DNA of 64,000 bases, from assembly GCA_028339155.1 (NCBI GenBank), contig JAOLBK010000005.1, positions 62,001 to 126,000 on the forward strand. Reading direction: 5' to 3'. Below the pieces are notes generated by a model. That model was not told the DNA's origin. It made no database searches and saw nothing but the letters and a program-made list of their open reading frames with translations. Position 1 is the first letter of the stretch, and the number at the start of each line of letters is the position of its first letter. The stretch comes from Litorivicinus sp. GTDB lineage: Bacteria; Pseudomonadota; Gammaproteobacteria; Pseudomonadales; Litorivicinaceae. The position numbers were made by a program, and so were the translations under genes. Below are positions 25,272 through 34,509 of the stretch, in pieces.

Positions 25272-26114
25272 TCAGGCTGGCCTTTGATTGTCGGTGATAG
25301 TTGTTCGAAATAGTAACCGGCGCTCACCACTAGGGAAGTCCGTTCTGGCATGCATCGAACAGCGGTTGTCCCAGATTAATAAATCCCCAACGGTCCAACT
25401 GTGCTTGTAGATGTGCTCTGGTTGTTCTCCATGGTCAAACAGGTAGTCCAGTATTTCCTGGCTGTCTTCAGAAGAAAGGCCTTCAATTGATTCGGTCATC
25501 AGTCGGTTGACGTAGATGCTTTTTCGGCCAGTTTCATGGTTCGTTCTAATGATTGGGTGGGTGCATTCACCAAAAGCAGGAGTGCCTCTATCATCACCTT
25601 TTTGAGTCGATCCGTAATGGTACAAATGACTGGCTTTCAGGCCATCTAATCGCTTTTTCCACTCAGGCGGCAAACTATCGTATGCGCTGTATCCACTGGC
25701 GAACCAAGTGTCACCCCCAAAAGAGGGTATTTCAACTGCGTACAGCATCGTAGCCTTGTCGGGGATTTCTCGGTGAATCATGTCATGGTGAAACATCATC
25801 TCGCCATCGGGCAAGGACCCAATTGGAACACCATCTTCTCTGATATTGGAGACCATCATGATCCCATCTGGGAGATCAGAATACGCTTTTGGTTGAAATT
25901 CTCGTGGCCGGTGCAGTTGCCCGGGTTCTCCAAAAATATTCGCCGCTGCGAGCTGTTGTTGATGCGATAACTGTTGCCCAGGGAACAGAAGTACGGAATG
26001 ATCTAAAAAAGCTTTTCTGAGTTTGTCCTGAACGGAGTTGTCTATAGTCGTGGAAAGATCAATTCCTTCCACGGTCGCACCGATCGCTTTCGTTAGAGGT
26101 GTTATTTTTGTCAT
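25272..26114 (-). CDS. TauD/TfdA-type Fe(II)/2-oxoglutarate dioxygenase
   Basis: This 280-aa member of the TauD family hydroxylates a substrate, often with C-S, C-O or C-N cleavage, using 2-oxoglutarate and O2. The Fe ligands are H-x-D in FHHDMIHR and the distal His in CSMHARTDF; the 2-oxoglutarate contacts are Thr in GDTWFAS and Arg in RRLLFRTTI. All are in the expected order. The start is ATG 26114 with GGAGG eight bases upstream; the open frame extends to a TTG at 26129. It is upstream partner of an SDR. The substrate class (sulfonate, aryloxyacid, amine) cannot be decided. Confidence 0.92.
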   Translation of the reverse strand: MTKITPLTKAIGATVEGIDLSTTIDNSVQDKLRKAFLDHSVLLFPGQQLSHQQQLAAANIFGEPGQLHRPREFQPKAYSDLPDGIMMVSNIREDGVPIGSLPDGEMMFHHDMIHREIPDKATMLYAVEIPSFGGDTWFASGYSAYDSLPPEWKKRLDGLKASHLYHYGSTQKGDDRGTPAFGECTHPIIRTNHETGRKSIYVNRLMTESIEGLSSEDSQEILDYLFDHGEQPEHIYKHSWTVGDLLIWDNRCSMHARTDFPSGERRLLFRTTITDNQRPA

Positions 26115-26257
26115 ATCTATTCCTCCCAAATCTAAATTGTCACTAGTTCTTCCCGCTTCACAAATATCGGTCTAGTTTGGGCCTCCAACCAATTCTTTTG
26201 AATTGCTTTTTTGCAATTTCAAGTAGGGTCTCTAAAAACATTGAAAGGGGACTTGTG

Positions 26258-27097
26258 ATGACTGATCGAAAAGTCATAGGACTCATAGGCGCAGGCCGAA
26301 TGGGGCTGGCTCAAATAAAGCATTTAGTGGCGGCAGGTTATGACGTACGTTGCTGCGAACAGAGTGATTCTCAGCAAATTAAAGCATTGGCTTTGGGCGC
26401 TATTCTGATGGAATCACCTCGTGCCGTCTTTGATGTCGCTGATGTTGTGTACATCGCTGTTGGATTTGATCCTGAAGTTGAGACGATCTGCCGTGGTAAA
26501 AACGGTTTACTTGAGTCGTCTCGAAGTGATGGCGTGGTCGTCGTGAATAGTACTTGTGATCCTGATTTTATGGTGTCGCTCGAGTCTGACTTTGTTGCGA
26601 GGGGAATCGGTTTTCTGGACGTTCCAATCGCGAGAGGGGGTTGGGCTGCAGACAATGGGACTTTGCTGGCAATGGTTGGTGGGGATAAGCAAGCTTTAGA
26701 AATTGCCCGTGAATCTTTGCAAACATTTTGTTCTGATATTGAGCATATGGGTCCGGTCGGAACAGGCCAAGTGACTAAGGCGATTAACAATCTTTTGCTG
26801 TGGCTTAACGGTGTCGGACTTCTTGAAAGTGCGAGCATTGCCAAACAATACGGTTTGGAATTGAAGCATCTTAGAAGCGTGCTGTTGCTGTCGAGTGGCC
26901 GCAGTGCTGCTCTCGAGGATTGGCCGAAGATGACTTTTACTTGGGCAGCGAAAGATATGGAGATCGTGACTGACATGATGGAGCGGCATGATCTGGATTT
27001 GACTCTGCTTAAGGAACTGGCGTCTCGAGCTCAGACTGCGAAGTCTGAACGTGATGAGCAGCGAGGGTCGGATCGGGATTGGGCAGATCGTGACTAA
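26258..27097 (+). CDS. Beta-hydroxyacid dehydrogenase (3-hydroxyisobutyrate dehydrogenase family)
   Basis: This 279-aa NAD(P)-dependent enzyme of the HIBADH/tartronate semialdehyde reductase family has dinucleotide motif GLIGAGRMG at its N-terminus, substrate-binding GFLDVPIARGG in place of the usual DAPVSGG, and the catalytic Lys in VTKAINNLLL. I start it at ATG 26258, which has GAAAGGGG upstream; the longer frame to 26177 would add 27 residues before the Rossmann motif. It is the first gene of a seven-gene plus-strand run through the second cupin-EutA group. It probably oxidises a 3-hydroxy acid to a semialdehyde, which could feed the aldehyde dehydrogenase at the operon's end. Confidence 0.88.
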   Translation: MTDRKVIGLIGAGRMGLAQIKHLVAAGYDVRCCEQSDSQQIKALALGAILMESPRAVFDVADVVYIAVGFDPEVETICRGKNGLLESSRSDGVVVVNSTCDPDFMVSLESDFVARGIGFLDVPIARGGWAADNGTLLAMVGGDKQALEIARESLQTFCSDIEHMGPVGTGQVTKAINNLLLWLNGVGLLESASIAKQYGLELKHLRSVLLLSSGRSAALEDWPKMTFTWAAKDMEIVTDMMERHDLDLTLLKELASRAQTAKSERDEQRGSDRDWADRD

Positions 27098-28019
27098 TGC
27101 CTTCTTTGGTCAGTTTTGTGCGTTCGCGTCGGCTCTGAGTTTTGCGTTCGCAAGCATTGCAATTAGCTCCAATAAGAGGCGAGGGTTGGCCAATGATGGA
27201 GCTTTTCTTTCTGTTGTGATGACCGTTGGCTTCGCATTTGGCCTATTCATTTTTTTCGAGCGTGGTGACATTCCTGATTATAAGGACCCGCGGTTTTCCG
27301 AAGGAATCTTGTGGTTTTGTATGGCGGGTTTGTTTGCAATGGTCTTTGGGCGGACTCTCGTTTTTCGCTCTATTGGGTTGCTTGGAGTCACTCGCGGCAC
27401 GACCGTTAAAAAACTGAACCCATTTTTCTCAATTCTATTTGCATTTATTTTTCTTGCTGAGTCGATGATCCTTCCAGAATTGCTTGGAGTGGTTGCTCTT
27501 GCTATTGCAATTACACTTTTGATCTCTGATCAGAGTCGTAAATATGAGCACGAAGAAAATATTTCGAAGAAAAATTTAGCGCAGATAGTTCCCCTTTATT
27601 TGCCAGGAATATTGTCGTGCCTCGCCTACGCTATTTCTTATATCGCAAGAAAAAATGGATTAATTACGCTTGGCGCACCTGCGTTTGGCACGTTTGTTAG
27701 CGCGTTGTCGGGTGTATTTTTCTATCTGATTCTAGCGTTGGGGTTTTCTTCGTATCGTCGATTTGTTATCGAGGGTGTTAAGAATATTCAGCCGATCACC
27801 CTAGCCATTGGGGCTAGCATGTCAATTGGACAGGTCTTATTCTTTACGGCGCTAGCCTACGAAGAGCTGTCCACTGTTGTGATGATCGGCTCATTGGAAA
27901 CGTTTATCGCAATTTTCCTGTCGGTGGTTATCTTTCGTATGGAAATCAGACCATCGGTAAAACAGGTCTTGGCGGCTTTGTTAGCTGGATTAGGTGTTTC
28001 ATTAGTTTCAATTTACTGA
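27090..28019 (+). CDS. EamA/DMT-family transporter
   Basis: This ten-helix drug/metabolite transporter (309 aa from GTG 27090, giving MTNAFFGQFCAFASALSF) starts right at helix 1, as the family does, and overlaps the previous stop by eight bases. An ATG at 27051 in the same frame is the alternative. Repeat-end signatures are KLNPFFSILFAFIFLAES and GSLETFIAIFLSVVIFRME. It sits inside the cupin-EutA operon, 21 bases before the first cupin gene, so it may export or import a pathway intermediate. RBS GGAG for the next gene lies just past its stop. Confidence 0.88.
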   Translation: MTNAFFGQFCAFASALSFAFASIAISSNKRRGLANDGAFLSVVMTVGFAFGLFIFFERGDIPDYKDPRFSEGILWFCMAGLFAMVFGRTLVFRSIGLLGVTRGTTVKKLNPFFSILFAFIFLAESMILPELLGVVALAIAITLLISDQSRKYEHEENISKKNLAQIVPLYLPGILSCLAYAISYIARKNGLITLGAPAFGTFVSALSGVFFYLILALGFSSYRRFVIEGVKNIQPITLAIGASMSIGQVLFFTALAYEELSTVVMIGSLETFIAIFLSVVIFRMEIRPSVKQVLAALLAGLGVSLVSIY

Positions 28020-28040
28020 GTTTTTTAGGAGAATTTTTCA

Positions 28041-29234
28041 ATGACTGATTGGGTCGAGCCGACAGAAGAGAATCGTGCGGGTCATGGGACGTTTGGTCGT
28101 CCTAAGACTGACTATGATTTGTTTATGGAATCCGAGGGCGTACCGATTTTCCGCGATGTTGGTGTGTCGAGATGCCAAGACCTACCAATGAAGCCGTGGG
28201 ATCGCCTCGGTGGAAATGGAACTTATGTTCAGTTGTACGGAACAGAGGGCACGTGGGGGATGTACGTTGTTGAGATTCCTCCTCGCCAGAAATTGAATGT
28301 AGAACGTCATCTTTACGAAAAAAATATTATGATTTTGGAAGGTCGTGGTGCGTGTGAGGTATGGCATGACGAGAAGAATAAGCAGGTATTTGAATGGCAA
28401 GCGGGTTCGCTGTTTTCGATTCCGGTAAATGCCAAGCACCGGATGATTAATATGTCTGGGCAGCGGGTCATTTTTGTTGCAGGGACGACGGCGCCGAATT
28501 TAATGAACTTGGTTGGCGATAAAGATTTCATCTTTAACTGTGATTACCGGTTTGGTGATCGATTTGATGATTCTTTGAGTGACTTTTTTGAAGAGAAGAC
28601 TGCGATTGAGTCGGATCCAGTTCGTGGTTTAGCAATGCGCCGAACCAATGTGATGGCTGATATTGTGAATGCGGAGCTTCCTTTGGATAACCGTAGAAGC
28701 CCGGGGTATCGTCGAATTGAACCGCATATGACCAACAATAAGTTTTACCTGTGGATTGGGCAGCACGAAATTGGTCGGTATTCGAAGGCGCACGCGCATA
28801 CGTCGGCGGCTATTTTGTTCTGTCTGACTGGTAAGGGCTATACCACTAGCTGGCCCGAGCATCTGGGGCCGAATCCGTGGAAGGATGGTAATGGTGACCA
28901 GGTCGTCCGGGTTGATTATGAGTATGGTGGATGCGTGAGTGCGGCTCCTGGCGGTGCGCGTTGGTACCATCAGCACTTTAACGTCTCGAACGAACCATTC
29001 CGTTTGACTGCTTGGTTTGGTCCAAACCATCCAAGTAGGTTGCCTGGTACTGCCCCTGGACAAAAAACAACTGATTACACGGCGATGGATATCCATGAAG
29101 GAGGGACTTCGATACCTTACTGGTTAGAAGATCCTTACGTTCGTGAAGAGTTCCAGCGCCAATTAGATTTAAATGGTGCCGTATCTCGAATGGAGCCGCA
29201 TCGTTACCAAAAGCCAGACCACATAAAAAATTAA
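28041..29234 (+). CDS. Double-cupin protein, tandem copy 1
   Basis: This 397-aa two-barrel cupin protein is homologous to the 13585-14700 product. The first barrel has KLNVERHLYEKNIMILEGRG and a degenerate second motif (NAKHRMINMSG). The second barrel has SKAHAHTSAAILF (H-x-H) and ARWYHQHFN. The C-terminus contains IPYWLEDPYVREEF, shared with copy 2. Only the second barrel seems able to bind a metal fully. TAGGAG precedes the ATG. Copy 2 follows 16 bases after the stop and is identical in DNA from 28168 to 29037 (copy 1 coordinates). The two copies differ near residues 37-44 (RDVGVSR against RGFGVPR) and over the last 25 residues. Confidence 0.85.
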   Translation: MTDWVEPTEENRAGHGTFGRPKTDYDLFMESEGVPIFRDVGVSRCQDLPMKPWDRLGGNGTYVQLYGTEGTWGMYVVEIPPRQKLNVERHLYEKNIMILEGRGACEVWHDEKNKQVFEWQAGSLFSIPVNAKHRMINMSGQRVIFVAGTTAPNLMNLVGDKDFIFNCDYRFGDRFDDSLSDFFEEKTAIESDPVRGLAMRRTNVMADIVNAELPLDNRRSPGYRRIEPHMTNNKFYLWIGQHEIGRYSKAHAHTSAAILFCLTGKGYTTSWPEHLGPNPWKDGNGDQVVRVDYEYGGCVSAAPGGARWYHQHFNVSNEPFRLTAWFGPNHPSRLPGTAPGQKTTDYTAMDIHEGGTSIPYWLEDPYVREEFQRQLDLNGAVSRMEPHRYQKPDHIKN

Positions 29235-29250
29235 AATGGGGAAGTAAATA

Positions 29251-30438
29251 ATGACTGATTGGGTCGAGCCGACAGAAGAGAATCGTGCGGGTCATGGGAC
29301 GTTTGGTCGTCCTAAGACTGATTATGATTTGTTTATGGAATCCGAGGGCGTACCGATTTTCCGTGGTTTTGGTGTACCGAGATGCCAAGACCTACCAATG
29401 AAGCCGTGGGATCGCCTCGGTGGAAATGGAACTTATGTTCAGTTGTACGGAACAGAGGGCACGTGGGGGATGTACGTTGTTGAGATTCCTCCTCGCCAGA
29501 AATTGAATGTAGAACGTCATCTTTACGAAAAAAATATTATGATTTTGGAAGGTCGTGGTGCGTGTGAGGTATGGCATGACGAGAAGAATAAGCAGGTATT
29601 TGAATGGCAAGCGGGTTCGCTGTTTTCGATTCCGGTAAATGCCAAGCACCGGATGATTAATATGTCTGGGCAGCGGGTCATTTTTGTTGCAGGGACGACG
29701 GCGCCGAATTTAATGAACTTGGTTGGCGATAAAGATTTCATCTTTAACTGTGATTACCGGTTTGGTGATCGATTTGATGATTCTTTGAGTGACTTTTTTG
29801 AAGAGAAGACTGCGATTGAGTCGGATCCAGTTCGTGGTTTAGCAATGCGCCGAACCAATGTGATGGCTGATATTGTGAATGCGGAGCTTCCTTTGGATAA
29901 CCGTAGAAGCCCGGGGTATCGTCGAATTGAACCGCATATGACCAACAATAAGTTTTACCTGTGGATTGGGCAGCACGAAATTGGTCGGTATTCGAAGGCG
30001 CACGCGCATACGTCGGCGGCTATTTTGTTCTGTCTGACTGGTAAGGGCTATACCACTAGCTGGCCCGAGCATCTGGGGCCGAATCCGTGGAAGGATGGTA
30101 ATGGTGACCAGGTCGTCCGGGTTGATTATGAGTATGGTGGATGCGTGAGTGCGGCTCCTGGCGGTGCGCGTTGGTACCATCAGCACTTTAACGTCTCGAA
30201 CGAACCATTCCGTTTGACTGCTTGGTTTGGTCCAAACCATCCAAGTAAATTGCCTGGTACTGCTCCTGGACAAAAAACGATTGATTACACGGCGATGGAT
30301 ATTCATGAAGGAGGGACTTCGATACCTTACTGGTTAGAAGATCCTTACGTTCGTGAAGAATTCCATAGACAGTTGAATATCAACGGCGGGACCTCTCGAA
30401 TGGAACCACACAGATACGAAAAACCAAAAGATCTTTGA
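29251..30438 (+). CDS. Double-cupin protein, tandem copy 2
   Basis: This 395-aa duplicate of the preceding gene has the same barrels and motifs (SKAHAHTSAAILF, ARWYHQHFN). It ends differently (RQLNINGGTSRMEPHRYEK and KPKDL). Its leader GGGGAAGTAAATA supplies an RBS unlike that of copy 1. The TGA stop is followed at two bases by the ATG of the EutA-like gene, so translation of the two should be coupled. Because the cores are identical while the ends have diverged, the two proteins may form hetero-oligomers or bind different partners through their ends; this is inference. Confidence 0.85.
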   Translation: MTDWVEPTEENRAGHGTFGRPKTDYDLFMESEGVPIFRGFGVPRCQDLPMKPWDRLGGNGTYVQLYGTEGTWGMYVVEIPPRQKLNVERHLYEKNIMILEGRGACEVWHDEKNKQVFEWQAGSLFSIPVNAKHRMINMSGQRVIFVAGTTAPNLMNLVGDKDFIFNCDYRFGDRFDDSLSDFFEEKTAIESDPVRGLAMRRTNVMADIVNAELPLDNRRSPGYRRIEPHMTNNKFYLWIGQHEIGRYSKAHAHTSAAILFCLTGKGYTTSWPEHLGPNPWKDGNGDQVVRVDYEYGGCVSAAPGGARWYHQHFNVSNEPFRLTAWFGPNHPSKLPGTAPGQKTIDYTAMDIHEGGTSIPYWLEDPYVREEFHRQLNINGGTSRMEPHRYEKPKDL

Positions 30439-30440
30439 TA

Positions 30441-31895
30441 ATGAAAACAGAACGACGATTCACTTCAGCGGATCGAGCGCTGGTAGAGGCAGATGTGATC
30501 GAGGTGATTACGTTGGGACTCGATATTGGCTCCGCGACTTCGCATGTGTCACTTTCAAAACTGACGATGGTCAGGGGGCACAATCGTTACACCGTTGCTG
30601 AGACGGAGGTGATATACCAAAGCCCGGTTATAAAAACGCCCTACGGCGGCGATAATAGAGGAATCATTATTCGCTCTGAGCTGGAGGCGATGATTGATGA
30701 CTCCCTCAAGTCAGCCAAGGTTGCACGTGACCAAATTGAATCGGGTGTGGTGATTCTTACCGGCAACGCACTGCGTCGGCACAATGCGCGTGAGATCGCG
30801 GACATATTGGCTTCATTTTCGGGTAAATTTATTTCAATCAGTGCGGGTGACAGGCTCGAGTCGACGATGGCGGCGTTCGGTTCGGGCGCGGTTAAAGCAT
30901 CTGTCGGATCTGATCGGCTGAATATTGATATCGGGGGTGGTACCACGAAGATTAGTCGTTGTATTGATGGGAATGTAACCGAGCTCACGGCGATTGAAGT
31001 GGGAGGGCGGATTCTTCAGTTCGATGTTGAAGGGAAGGCATCACATTGTGAACCAAACCTTCTATTGTATATGGATTCTGGGGTCCTTCCTGAAGTGGGA
31101 GTTTCGCTTCAGGATGGCGTGTTGGATCAAATTATTGAACACATGACGCAGACCGTGATTAAAGCAATTAAGGGGATGGATCTGGGCGAAGCTCAAAGGC
31201 TTGATTCTATAAGCTCATTCCCGTTGGGAGGTACGGTCGTTCTGAGTGGTGGCGTCAGTCAGTGGTTACTTCCAAATCATCAAGCAGATATTTGTGATGA
31301 TTTGGGCCAGCTCCTGGCTTACAACGTTCGCGAATCAATAATCTCTGAAGGTTATAACGTTGAGATAGCCGATGATCCAATCCGTGCGACTGTTCTTGGG
31401 GCCTCTCAGCAGAGAATGCAGGTCAGTGGGAATACTGTGTTTATCTCTGATGAGAGGTTGCTTCCCATCCGTAATGCACCGGTCTCTCTGATTACTGTTC
31501 CGGCCGAAGATTTCGATGCAGCGTTTATAGGAACGCTTGCAAAAGACTCGATTGCGAAGTCACTGTTTGAAAGTGATCTTGGGCTTCGAGTGTTCGGGAT
31601 TGACTGGGTTGGGTCGGTAACGTACGAACGGGTGGATGAGTTTTGTCGAGGAATTTTGCTGGGCCTTCAGGGACTAAACACCCCAGTTACCCTGCTTTTA
31701 AAACAGGATATTGCCGGTTTGATAGGCATTCACTTCGCTGAAGAGCTCAATTACAGCAAGCCAGTTGTTTGTCTTGATGGATTGGATCGTGTTGACTTTG
31801 ATTTTGTGGATATTGGTGAGGTGATTAATCAGACAGGACTCGTGCCGGTGGTTGCCAAATCTATTTTATTCAATAGTGGGTCTAAGTTAAGTTGA
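30441..31895 (+). CDS. EutA-like reactivating-factor ATPase, second copy
   Basis: This 484-aa EutA-family actin-fold ATPase has phosphate motifs GLDIGSATSH near residue 25 and NIDIGGGTTK near 160, the family phrase YQSPVIKTPYGG and a conserved LTGNALRRHNAREIA. The length is close to E. coli EutA and, unlike the 14865-16493 copy, it has no His-rich extension. I choose ATG 30441; a TTG at 30435 in frame overlaps the cupin stop. It directly follows the tandem cupins and precedes an aldo/keto reductase by ten bases. As with the first copy, no ethanolamine ammonia-lyase or other B12 enzyme is encoded nearby, so its client is not known. Confidence 0.9.
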   Translation: MKTERRFTSADRALVEADVIEVITLGLDIGSATSHVSLSKLTMVRGHNRYTVAETEVIYQSPVIKTPYGGDNRGIIIRSELEAMIDDSLKSAKVARDQIESGVVILTGNALRRHNAREIADILASFSGKFISISAGDRLESTMAAFGSGAVKASVGSDRLNIDIGGGTTKISRCIDGNVTELTAIEVGGRILQFDVEGKASHCEPNLLLYMDSGVLPEVGVSLQDGVLDQIIEHMTQTVIKAIKGMDLGEAQRLDSISSFPLGGTVVLSGGVSQWLLPNHQADICDDLGQLLAYNVRESIISEGYNVEIADDPIRATVLGASQQRMQVSGNTVFISDERLLPIRNAPVSLITVPAEDFDAAFIGTLAKDSIAKSLFESDLGLRVFGIDWVGSVTYERVDEFCRGILLGLQGLNTPVTLLLKQDIAGLIGIHFAEELNYSKPVVCLDGLDRVDFDFVDIGEVINQTGLVPVVAKSILFNSGSKLS

Positions 31896-31905
31896 GGTAA
31901 AGACG

Positions 31906-32901
31906 TTGTCTCAAATATTTTCTTCAAATATAAAGATCGGGGATATAGAGATTCCCCGGCTCGGACTCGGTTGTATGGGTCTGACGCAAGCATACACGCC
32001 TGTTGATCATGATAAGGCTAAGGCATTTCTTGATCGGGTGATGACCGATGGCCCCGTAATGCTTGATACGGCGGCCACCTATAGTGGTGGTAAGAATGAG
32101 CGTCTCATTGGATCTGTTATAAAGCCGTTCCGGAGTCAGGTGTTTTTGGCTTCAAAAGCTGGCATGTACAAGCGGTCCGACGGCACTAGAGAGATCGACG
32201 GTAATCCTGACCGAATTAAGATCAGTTGCGACGAAAGTTTGGTCCGGCTCGGTATTGATCAGATTGATCTTTTTTATCTGCATCGAGTAGACCCAATGGT
32301 GCCAGTTGAAGAGTCGGTGGGAGCGATCAACGATCTTAAATTAGCTGGCAAGGTTCGGGCAATTGGTTTGTCTGAAATTAGTGCCAGTACGCTCAAGCGA
32401 GCTATGTCGGTCACCCAAATTGATGCTGTGCAATCCGAATACTCATTGTGGTCTCGGCGAGTGGAAGAAGGGATTTCGGCGGCGTGTGTTGAGTTGGGCA
32501 TTGCCCTGATCGCATACAGTCCTGTCGGGCGTGGGTTTCTTGCCGGTGGCGTTCCCAACCTAGATGGTTTATCGAGTAAAGACATTCGCAAGCAGATGCC
32601 TCGCTTTCAAGGTGCTAACTTTGAAAGCAATCTTGAGACACTGCTCGAGCTAGAAGTGCAGGCTATGGAGTGGGGCTATTCGCTCGCGCAGCTCAGTCTG
32701 AATTGGCTTTGGTCTCAAGGTGCTCATATTGGAGCAATACCAGGCACATCGCAGTTGGCTAATTGGCAAGATAATAAGCGAGCTCAAAATACTCTGGATG
32801 CTGGCCAGTTGCATCTCATCGAGCGGATTTTACGTAATAAGCCTTTTCAAGGTGAGCGTTACGAACCAGAAAAACTTAAACAATTGGATTCCGAAATTTA
32901 A
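31906..32901 (+). CDS. Aldo/keto reductase
   Basis: This 331-aa NAD(P)H-dependent aldo/keto reductase has the catalytic tetrad recognisable as Asp in MLDTAATY, Tyr in the same phrase, Lys in FLASKAG and His in DLFYLHRVD. The C-terminal cofactor segment is AIPGTSQLANWQDN. It starts at TTG 31906 with GAGGT nine bases upstream, ten bases after the EutA-like stop. It is likely to reduce an aldehyde or ketone intermediate or act in reverse on an alcohol. The family is certain and the substrate unknown. Confidence 0.9.
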   Translation: MSQIFSSNIKIGDIEIPRLGLGCMGLTQAYTPVDHDKAKAFLDRVMTDGPVMLDTAATYSGGKNERLIGSVIKPFRSQVFLASKAGMYKRSDGTREIDGNPDRIKISCDESLVRLGIDQIDLFYLHRVDPMVPVEESVGAINDLKLAGKVRAIGLSEISASTLKRAMSVTQIDAVQSEYSLWSRRVEEGISAACVELGIALIAYSPVGRGFLAGGVPNLDGLSSKDIRKQMPRFQGANFESNLETLLELEVQAMEWGYSLAQLSLNWLWSQGAHIGAIPGTSQLANWQDNKRAQNTLDAGQLHLIERILRNKPFQGERYEPEKLKQLDSEI

Positions 32902-33008
32902 TTGGGGTAGCCGACTTTTTCTGGCGTATCCCCCTGACTGTTGACTTTGAGTAAGCGCAAACGATCGATGCATGCTTGCATCAAATAAAGAAAATGAGAG
33001 GAATTTTT

Positions 33009-34505
33009 ATGAGTCTAGACCCCCGATTTCAGGTTACCAAACAGATAGAAGGCCGAATGCTGATTAATGGGGAGCTTCGATCTTCGGGAAATAATAGTTG
33101 GTTGAAAAGCTTTTGCCCAGCAACTCAGGAGTATCTGGGCCGAGTCCCAAATGCCTCTGCTGAAGAAATGCAGGAGGCTGTAGCCGCTGCGACTGAAGCT
33201 GCAAAGTCCTGGCGTAATACGTCACAAAAAACACGTGTGGAGCTCATAGAGGCAATTGCAGCAGCCCTAGAGGCACGTGCTGATGAGTTTGCGTATATTG
33301 AATCATTGGATACTGGCAACACTCATGGCCCAATGAAGAATGATGTCCATAAGGCCGTCGAACGGATGCGTTTTTACTGCGGGCTTGCTTATGAGATCAA
33401 GGGCATGACAGTTCCTTCGACGCCGGAAAATATTCATCTAACGTTGAGGGAGCCATATGGTGTAGTGGGCCGAATCATTCCTTTTAATCATCCGATCGGT
33501 TTTGCCGCTTCGAGAATTTCACCTGCATTGATTTCGGGCAATACGATCATCGTGAAGCCCTCAGAACAGGCTCCATTATCGGCTAGTCTTTTGGCAGAAA
33601 TTTGTGCAGAACTTGCACCTCCTGGTGTGATTAATATTGTGACCGGGGATCGTGTTACTGGAGATGCTTTAGTGCGGGACCCACGGGTCAAGCGAATAGC
33701 ATTTATCGGCTCGGTTGCTTCAGGTATGGCAATTCAACGGGCTGCTGCTGAGACCTGTGTAAAGCACGTTAGTCTGGAATTAGGTGGAAAGAATCCATTT
33801 ATTATTTGTAAAGACGCAAATCTTGATGACGCTGTGAAAGCTGCCACTAATGGGATGAATTTTGGCTGGCAAGGCCAGTCTTGTGGGTCGACCAGTCGCC
33901 TGATTATTCATCGTTCTCAGTATGAAGAACTGAGTGCGAAAGTCGTTGATCGAGTTAGATCAGTGAAGGTTGGACATCCGCTAGATCCTGATATCAATAT
34001 GGGTCCAGTCGTCTCTCAGGCGCAATATGAAAAAGTGCTTTCGTATATGGAGATTGCCAAAGAGGGCGGAGCTGACCTGCTCTTGGGCGGGAAAGCACTA
34101 ACTATTGATGGATGCCCCGGGGGCTTTTTTGTTGAGCCCACCGTGTTTGGTAATGTGAATTCATCGATGCGTATTGCACAAGAAGAAGTGTTTGGCCCAA
34201 TAATGAGCTTGATGCCATACGATGATATTGATGAGGCAGTTGATATTGCCAATTCAACAACGTACGGACTGACAGCAGCTGTTTGGACAAATGATTACTA
34301 CACGGCGATGGATCTCTCTCGTCGTATAGAGGCTGGTTATGTTTGGATTAATGGAATTGGAAATCACTACCGTGGATTACCATACGGCGGTTATAAAAAT
34401 TCTGGCATTGGTCGAGAAGAAGGTCTTGACGAAATGCTGAGTTATACAGAGGTGAAGGCTATTAACTTTGCTATGGGTCAAGCTGAGCGAGCGAAAAACA
34501 ACTAA
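33009..34505 (+). CDS. NAD(P)-dependent aldehyde dehydrogenase
   Basis: This 498-aa aldehyde dehydrogenase of the BetB/GabD-like superfamily has catalytic Glu in SLELGGKNPF and catalytic Cys in WQGQSCGSTSR. The nucleotide-binding turn is FIGSVASGMAIQ and the C-terminal motif is YGGYKNSGIGREEG. It oxidises an aldehyde to the acid. I start it at ATG 33009 (MSLDPRFQ) because AGAGGAA precedes it; the frame extends to 32976. It closes the operon that contains the tandem cupins and second EutA-like gene, after a 107-base gap, and a terminator follows. Confidence 0.92.
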   Translation: MSLDPRFQVTKQIEGRMLINGELRSSGNNSWLKSFCPATQEYLGRVPNASAEEMQEAVAAATEAAKSWRNTSQKTRVELIEAIAAALEARADEFAYIESLDTGNTHGPMKNDVHKAVERMRFYCGLAYEIKGMTVPSTPENIHLTLREPYGVVGRIIPFNHPIGFAASRISPALISGNTIIVKPSEQAPLSASLLAEICAELAPPGVINIVTGDRVTGDALVRDPRVKRIAFIGSVASGMAIQRAAAETCVKHVSLELGGKNPFIICKDANLDDAVKAATNGMNFGWQGQSCGSTSRLIIHRSQYEELSAKVVDRVRSVKVGHPLDPDINMGPVVSQAQYEKVLSYMEIAKEGGADLLLGGKALTIDGCPGGFFVEPTVFGNVNSSMRIAQEEVFGPIMSLMPYDDIDEAVDIANSTTYGLTAAVWTNDYYTAMDLSRRIEAGYVWINGIGNHYRGLPYGGYKNSGIGREEGLDEMLSYTEVKAINFAMGQAERAKNN

Positions 34506-34509
34506 GGTT

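Larger units (their letters stand above)
28041..30438 (+). repeat. Tandem gene duplication with an 870-bp identical core
   Basis: The cupin genes repeat with a period of 1210 bp, beginning exactly at the ATG. Bases 28168-29037 equal 29378-30247 without a difference by eye. The first 127 bp carry scattered differences, and the last 190 bp diverge progressively. The spacer and 5' leaders are unrelated. Confidence 0.93.

Noticed and set aside
28182-30306. Repeated antisense open frames in both cupin copies (such as 28182-28439 and 29392-29649)
   Set aside because: They are identical because the cupin genes are duplicated; their sequences look like shadows of cupin codons, not proteins.
32903-32931. 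Hairpin before the aldehyde dehydrogenase gene (GGGG...GCC / GGC...CCCC)
   Set aside because: The stem is interrupted and short; not convincing as a terminator or attenuator.
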